From assembly GCF_001039355.2 (NCBI RefSeq), contig NW_019775769.1:386027-450026 (forward strand): a DNA stretch of 64,000 bases, written 5' to 3'. The notes under the pieces are model-generated. The model was given only the letters and a program-made list of their open reading frames with translations, was not told the origin of the DNA and did no database searches. Position 1 is the stretch's first letter; each line of letters starts with the position of its first letter. The position numbers and the translations under genes were made by a program. Positions 59,701 through 64,000 of the stretch are shown piece after piece. This stretch comes from Lingula anatina (Eukaryota > Brachiopoda > Lingulata > Lingulida > Lingulidae).

Positions 59701-62700
59701 GTTATTTCTTCATTGTTGCAACTCTAAGATGGCATTATCACATGGTAAATCTGTGTACCATTAAATTTTGAATATACAATCTTTAATTATACCCAAAACA
59801 GATCTTGAATGTCTAGGCAGATTTACTAACAGGAGTGCATTTGGCTTACATCCAATTGTCTACAGCATGCTGCCAAATGACACAATATGATTAACATAGC
59901 TTGTAATGTGTCTACTAAAACTTGTCTTATGTTTGCAAGCTTAACTTTAATACACCCGAGTCACAGAAGTAAATTATACATGTATCACTCAATTCGACAA
60001 GTTCCTATTTCAATACATCTGGTCAATTAGTCTTCTATTACATTTCAGATAAATCTTTTAAATTGAAACCAATTTGTAAATAAACACAAGAATGACTCCA
60101 ATTACTAATGACTTGCCAGCGCTGGTACAAGTGAAACTTCATTGGCCATTTAGTGAACTTAAAAATTCACAATTTTTCCACCAAAACCTGTACATTATTA
60201 GGTAAGTAAAAAAAAAAAAAGAAAAGAAAAGAGAAAGAAAAAAAGCTTAATTCTAAAAATGAATCACTTGTCAATGTGTTTTTTAATTTTTCATGTACCA
60301 AAAATTTTAAAGCTATCCAGGCTACATTTCACCTTTCCACCAAATTTATCCTCCCATGGTATCGTGAGAATGAATTTGGTTGAAATGATGTAAAATTACC
60401 AACTAAAAGTTCTACTTTTCTCTTTTTAAAATAAAAAAAAATCAGCACTAGACATATCTTTCCTTACCTTTCCACAAAATACATAGTAAGTTTAGCAACA
60501 TGGGGGAAGGGAACATCCATACTGAGGTGAAGGATTAGCTGGACCTTCCCTCTCAAACTTAATCTCTCCACTGCAGCCTCACAGTTCACACCCATCCTTT
60601 AAATACAAGTCAAACAATGAGAGGTCTATATTTTCTAATTTAAAAAAGACCTCTAAAAATCACCCAATATTTTTCTTCATTACCGCAAAAATGGCATATG
60701 TTTTTTTTTATATATTTATTAAATTATTTTGAAAAATGAAAACTACATATAATTACTCAAGAGGTCAAAAGATAAGTTGAGGTTAAGTAAAATAATGTAT
60801 TCTTAGACTTAGTCACTATGAATGTTATTTGAAACAAATTAATAACCACTGTCAGAAAACTTGAGGGATGGCATGTGCACAAATGCCAAGGGTTGTTGGG
60901 ATTATTATGCTCAAGTTGTGGAGGTGACAATTAAAAAACATTGCCCTAGGAGCTACAAATAATATGTCTCATCTTTACCAATATTACAGAGGGTTACCAC
61001 ACTCTTTTTCAAAACATTTTAGTTTTAATCGAACATTAATTTATATTTCTAATGCATGTCTAGGCCAAATCAGTGCCAGAAATGTGAAAACACATTTCCA
61101 CTTATTTCCAATGAAATCATATCGTTGACAACCACTGATGAAAAAATGCACCTTGCTGAAGAGAATGCATACCTTCTTCCCCCAAGTCTTGCATGAAATA
61201 TCATCTGGAATCCCTCATCACAGACACCTATGTCTGCCTCCAAGACAACCCTGTGAGACAGCGCCACCTTGAGGCCATCTGGAGGACTGTCAATGTTTAG
61301 CCATGTCGCCTGTTCTGTGATGCCATCAGAGCTTTCAAATACACGGACATTTTTGACATGTGGTGTGTGGTTGCCCAGGGTGAAACTTCTCACTTCCATT
61401 TGATCTAAAAAAAAAAATAAAAAAAATAAAAAAATAAACAGGAAATAAGTTATATCACAGTGACTGGTTGAAGGGGGAAATGGGTGAAGTCCACGTTTTT
61501 GTATTTATAATAATCAAAAATGCAAGACATTGAAGAGATAATGTTAATCGATTTCAAGTACATCTTTTTATATAATCAACAGATCGCTACAAAAATTGCC
61601 CAACTTGTTAAAAGCAGTATGTGGCCTACAGATGGATTTTAGAGATTGTTATAATGAAATTGTTTGTTTGAAAGTTATTTCCCTTTCAACCATAATATGG
61701 AGTAATTTCAGTGTACATAAAAAAGGTGTAAAGATAGATGCATATCAGATCTCTCAACTGTAATTTCTCTCTATAATGTATATAATTTGGTCTATTACTG
61801 AACCTCATCATTTTGGTCACTCGCCATTTGAACATCTTTCTGATGTTTTCCTAAAGCTCTAAATCAACATAAAAGTCAATATATATGAGCCAAGCAAAAG
61901 GACAACATACTAAGACCACACAATTAATGGCATGAATTAAACTATACTTCCAAAGACACCTGCATTTAAAGGTGACACTGCACAAAAGCATGAGAAATGG
62001 CTGCTACACCTTCAAAAGCTCTTTTACCTGACCCCCCATATATATAACATACAGTATGCTATATTTAACTTAGGTGCATGTATTCAGGCAGGCTGAACTA
62101 AGACAGGTTTTAAAGCACTTATTTCTACTGTCAGTTATCAACAGCATACAACCCAGGCCAACATAGTGCCATTCAGTGCATATGAACCAATGCTGCATTC
62201 TTGAGAGAGTGGATCTTTACTATGTGACTGGTGGTGTCAATATAGAAAGCCACATGACCACTCTATTGTGTGTATTTATCAACATGTCCTTTCATACATG
62301 GGCTTCTTCACTATATCAAAAGAGATGGTCTGTAATTAGAGTCCACTGACTATATCACTGCAGTGCATCTGTTAGCTTCTGTAGCGATACAGTAATGGGG
62401 TTGCGATCTTCTCATCTGATATCTCTGAAATTAATTTTGTTGCACAACAGAGCTTAACAGTTTATCTCTACAGAGCTTTTTCAATTTAATAGATTGCTCC
62501 TATGAATAGCTCCCGCAGCCATGCCAAAAGTGAAAAATGCTACTTTTTTAGCTGTTGTCACAGCAAAAAAGGAGCAATCTTATTTTGTCTGAATGAGTTT
62601 TTCAAGTACATGAGTATTTAAAACATAAAACTTTTCCATTTATTATAATACCCATAGATAAATAAAGGTCTAGAGGATATCAGTAAGATTATCTAAACTT

Positions 62701-63688
62701 TAAAGACAGTTTTAATTTTAAAATAACAGACAAAATGCAAGTAACCCACATATTCCTTGCAGTAAAAATCTGGGTTTTTAAGTTGGTGAAAGAACTTATA
62801 AATTATCGTACATAACACAGCAATAGGGAGATGTGTCATTCAGGCAGACACAGCTGATGAAAAATTGTGGATATTTAATTTACGCAAATCACAAGTACTT
62901 TAAAGTATGAACAGAAGTCACTATTAATATTCAAGTGCAATAACTGATGTCAAAAAGTATTGGTTTGTGTATTTTTCTCAAAGACAGAAGACCTTCAAAG
63001 GTCTGACTTTTGTTAAGGCCAAACACCTACATGTACATATACAATTACTGACATGAGATTAAATACTGGTGAAATCAATTGCATATTTACAGTCTCTTGC
63101 ACTATAATGAAAATAGATTCGTCCCACTGGTCGTTTAAGTAAGAGGGTTTTGCCAAAATATCTCATTTGTATAGCAGCCTCATTCAACTTCATAAAATGG
63201 GGCAATAAATGTAAATCACACAGCACTTCATAAGAGCTTTAATGTCAAGCTTGATTTTCATGTCAAATTGTAATAAGAATGACTGTGTGCAAAAGCACTG
63301 ATCCTTACATATATGGACCACTTCAATATTATAATACTCTTGATACTGAGGACCACAAATTACATACACACATTCTTGCATTTAACAGGGACCAAGTCAA
63401 TTTTTCTACTAATAGCAAAGCACTTGAAATACCCCTCCCCCCCCCCCCCACACACACACACACACATATAAAACTATGCTTTCAAATATTTTAAACACAT
63501 ATATAAGTGTATGGATGAGTGTAGATGTATTAGGAAATATAAAAGTTTTATCATCAAATGATACAGAAGCACATTACAAGAAAATGAATGTGTTCTTACC
63601 TATAAATAATGGCTTGCTCTCCCCATTTAATGCGGAATCCAGGTGACTTTTGATTATGCCAAATAAAGATGTTGAGGAAAAAACCCAC
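42157..63688 (-). CDS. SMP-domain, multi-C2 lipid-transfer protein (E-Syt/tricalbin-like), 5' end beyond window
   Basis: Exons (minus): 63600-63688, 61173-61404, 60468-60596, 59466-59650, 58113-58187, 57124-57245, 56818-56915, 56378-56514, 55932-56041, 55601-55684, 51688-51777, 51307-51433, 51031-51107, 48848-48902, 47943-48011, 47152-47291, 46458-46544, 46059-46151, 44506-45465, 44188-44315, 43701-43817, 43277-43379, 42878-42989, 42157-42293. All phases agree; about 1184 residues. The first four exons encode an SMP domain (FTLGNHTPHVKNVRVFE, VWFSIRILKAV), a tubular lipid-binding fold at membrane contact sites. C2-like units follow: VVTVVLSGGQICRAS on; SCNAGVLYVHVHGAEEL on; a typical C2 with GLVELHLIQGKNLMAMDMNG, SSDPFIEIKVNG, IVWDKDPFGQDFLG and likely Ca2+-binding Asp residues; then a 320-residue disordered linker (one 960-bp exon) and a terminal C2-like unit (GKVLGARGLTVHQGDLYCKV). 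The N-terminal membrane anchor should lie upstream. Animal E-Syts usually have three or five C2 domains, so the exact family member is uncertain. 52212-54043 duplicates five of these exons. Confidence 0.8.
43986..44180. mobile_element. MITE with GACCCCGGTTTCAC termini, abutting a splice donor
   Basis: Inverted ends GACCCCGGTTTCACA and GTGAAATGGGGGCC, each followed inward by a homopolymer run and AACTTAAGTCAG or its complement. The right end reaches within about 7 bp of the exon 44188-44315, immediately after its GTGAGA donor. No coding capacity. Confidence 0.65.
46754..47022. mobile_element. Foldback MITE-like element
   Basis: The arms pair over about 100 bp: ACTAGTTGGGTCG and CTCTGCGTGGGATCTC on the left match CGACCCAACTAGT and GAGAATCCCCAGCAGAG on the right. 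The terminal bases are GGGGAGCATTCA and TGAATGGGGTC. It sits in the intron between exons 47152-47291 and 46458-46544 of the SMP-C2 gene. Confidence 0.65.
47652..47707. repeat. (AAT)n microsatellite
   Basis: About 18 AAT units in an SMP-C2 intron. Confidence 0.95.
48573..48824. mobile_element. Foldback MITE-like element, same family as 40208-40428
   Basis: GAATGCAATTAGATTAACAG on the left arm pairs with the inverse of TTAGTCCAACTGCATTC on the right; ATGCCTCCTC and GAGGAGGCAT also pair. The ends are GGGACTGTTCA and TGTGAAAGGCCCC. It lies 24 bp from exon 48848-48902. Confidence 0.65.
48903..51030. other. Long intron of the SMP-C2 gene
   Basis: 2.1 kb without a supported exon or gene. It holds a (GT)n run near 50195-50215, a poly(C) run near 50073-50082 and otherwise AT-rich sequence. 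Confidence 0.6.
53701..53891. mobile_element. 191-bp insertion with internal hairpin, present in one copy only
   Basis: Flanked by the 12-bp direct repeat AAGTGTCTCCTT (53689-53700 and 53892-53903). The matching place in the other copy (about 57095-57108) has one diverged version of it and lacks the insert. Inside, TTGAAGCTGTACCTTACAGA pairs with its inverse about 55 bp further. It could be an insertion with target duplication, or the other allele may have a deletion between the repeats. Confidence 0.6.
54436..55267. repeat. 36-bp minisatellite with in-phase splice-donor units, copy 1
   Basis: Units read on the minus strand encode NPSDKLNLPGEI. At least 16 are well conserved between about 54690 and 55260, with degenerate units down to 54436. 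The motif CTACCAG|GTGAG or CTACCAG|GTAAG is intact in about a dozen units. The array is open in the minus frame over about 280 codons and is cut by the N at 55268. It is the longer of the two assembled alleles. Confidence 0.9.
55268..55268. other. Assembly join (single N)
   Basis: The left contig ends in the 36-bp array; the right contig begins with sequence that also occurs at about 51894. Same pattern as the joins at 527, 8868 and 16689-16974. Confidence 0.85.
57590..58112. repeat. 36-bp minisatellite with in-phase splice-donor units, copy 2
   Basis: This array directly follows the 75-bp C2 exon (58113-58187) within the intron. Its reading frame continues the exon frame without a stop to 57592, with units such as NLSGKVNPSDKL. 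There are about eight recognisable 36-bp units at 57800-58090 plus degenerate ones further on. Two units keep CCAG|GTGAG and two have ATCAG|GTAAG. It is shorter and more diverged than the copy at 54436-55267. Confidence 0.88.
59229..59443. mobile_element. Foldback MITE-like element
   Basis: The arms pair imperfectly: TTCTTGCTAAAATTGC on the left against GCAATTTAGCAAGAA on the right, and GATGG...CTCCAAGAGG against CCTCGAAGATAG. It lies about 23 bp downstream of the donor of exon 59466-59650. Confidence 0.55.
61405..63599. other. Long intron of the SMP-C2 gene
   Basis: 2.2 kb between the first two SMP exons in the window. It holds poly(A) runs near the acceptor, poly(C) and (AC)n runs at 63430-63466, and a small inverted pair (GATTGCTCC near 62500, GGAGCAATC near 62573). 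No exon is supported here. The sequence from 63689 to 64000 also shows none. Confidence 0.5.
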
Positions 63689-64000
63689 CTGCAATTAAAT
63701 AATGAGTTATAACAAGGGTCATCATTTTTTCTTTTGTTACTATTCAGAAATTAGTAAAAAATTGTGTACTGACTGAAGAAATTAATTCAGATTGTGATGA
63801 AAGCTAACTGCAAAAAAACATGAAATCAAACTACTCAAGAAATACAGACAAAAAATTACTTGGAGATTAAGCAAAAATGATTTAGCATAATGTCATAACT
63901 GGTTTAAAATATAAAATAAACTTTTAAAAACTGTTTGGCTAAAGCAAAAATCATATAAGTGTGCATCCAGGTAACTATTTCTATTTTCCCAACAGAGAAC

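Noticed and set aside
1-64000. CRISPR arrays, tRNA or rRNA genes, bacterial operons
   Set aside because: The tandem repeats are minisatellites without regular unique spacers. I saw no cloverleaf with A and B boxes and no rRNA-like sequence. The gene structure is plainly that of an animal.

Overview
The window is eukaryotic (animal) genomic DNA: AT-rich, with intron-split genes, GT-AG splice sites, AATAAA poly(A) signals, MITEs, a LINE fragment and microsatellites. A CatSper1-like sperm calcium channel together with Kizuna points to a sexually outbreeding aquatic invertebrate, possibly a non-vertebrate deuterostome. Arthropods and nematodes are unlikely because they are known to lack CatSper. 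The species cannot be fixed from the sequence alone.

Layout. 1-2422 holds the 3' end of an unidentified + strand gene. 2912-18535 carries CATSPER1 (- strand) back to back with the 5' part of CAMKMT (+ strand), present 2 to 3 times because the assembly joins overlapping, slightly different contigs at Ns (527, 8868, 16689-16974). 17856-21799 is the only complete CAMKMT (calmodulin-lysine methyltransferase). 23019-24740 (-) is a 573-codon intronless gene of unknown function. 24741-28597 is intergenic. 28621-36152 (+) is a Kizuna-like centrosomal protein gene (KIZ) of 15 exons. 37587-41111 (+) is NDUFAF5 (complex I assembly factor) in 11 exons. 42157-63688 (-) is the 3' part of a large gene for an SMP-domain plus multi-C2 lipid-transfer protein of extended-synaptotagmin/tricalbin type; its 5' end lies beyond the window. 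Part of that gene is again duplicated across a one-base N at 55268.

The genes are not an operon and have unrelated jobs: sperm Ca2+ entry, calmodulin methylation, centrosome structure, complex I assembly, and membrane-contact lipid transfer. The clearest shared arrangement is the roughly 570 bp divergent CATSPER1/CAMKMT promoter.

The most unusual signal is a 36-bp minisatellite in the SMP-C2 gene. It looks like an amplified exon/intron boundary: each unit is 12 codons and many units carry a consensus 5' splice site in the same phase as the real donor, so it could act as an array of in-frame alternative donors. Two other boundary amplifications occur in KIZ: a 57-58 bp array carrying the last codons plus stop, and a duplicated 3' splice site. 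All exon limits were inferred by hand from splice consensus, reading phase and remembered family similarity; no search was run.
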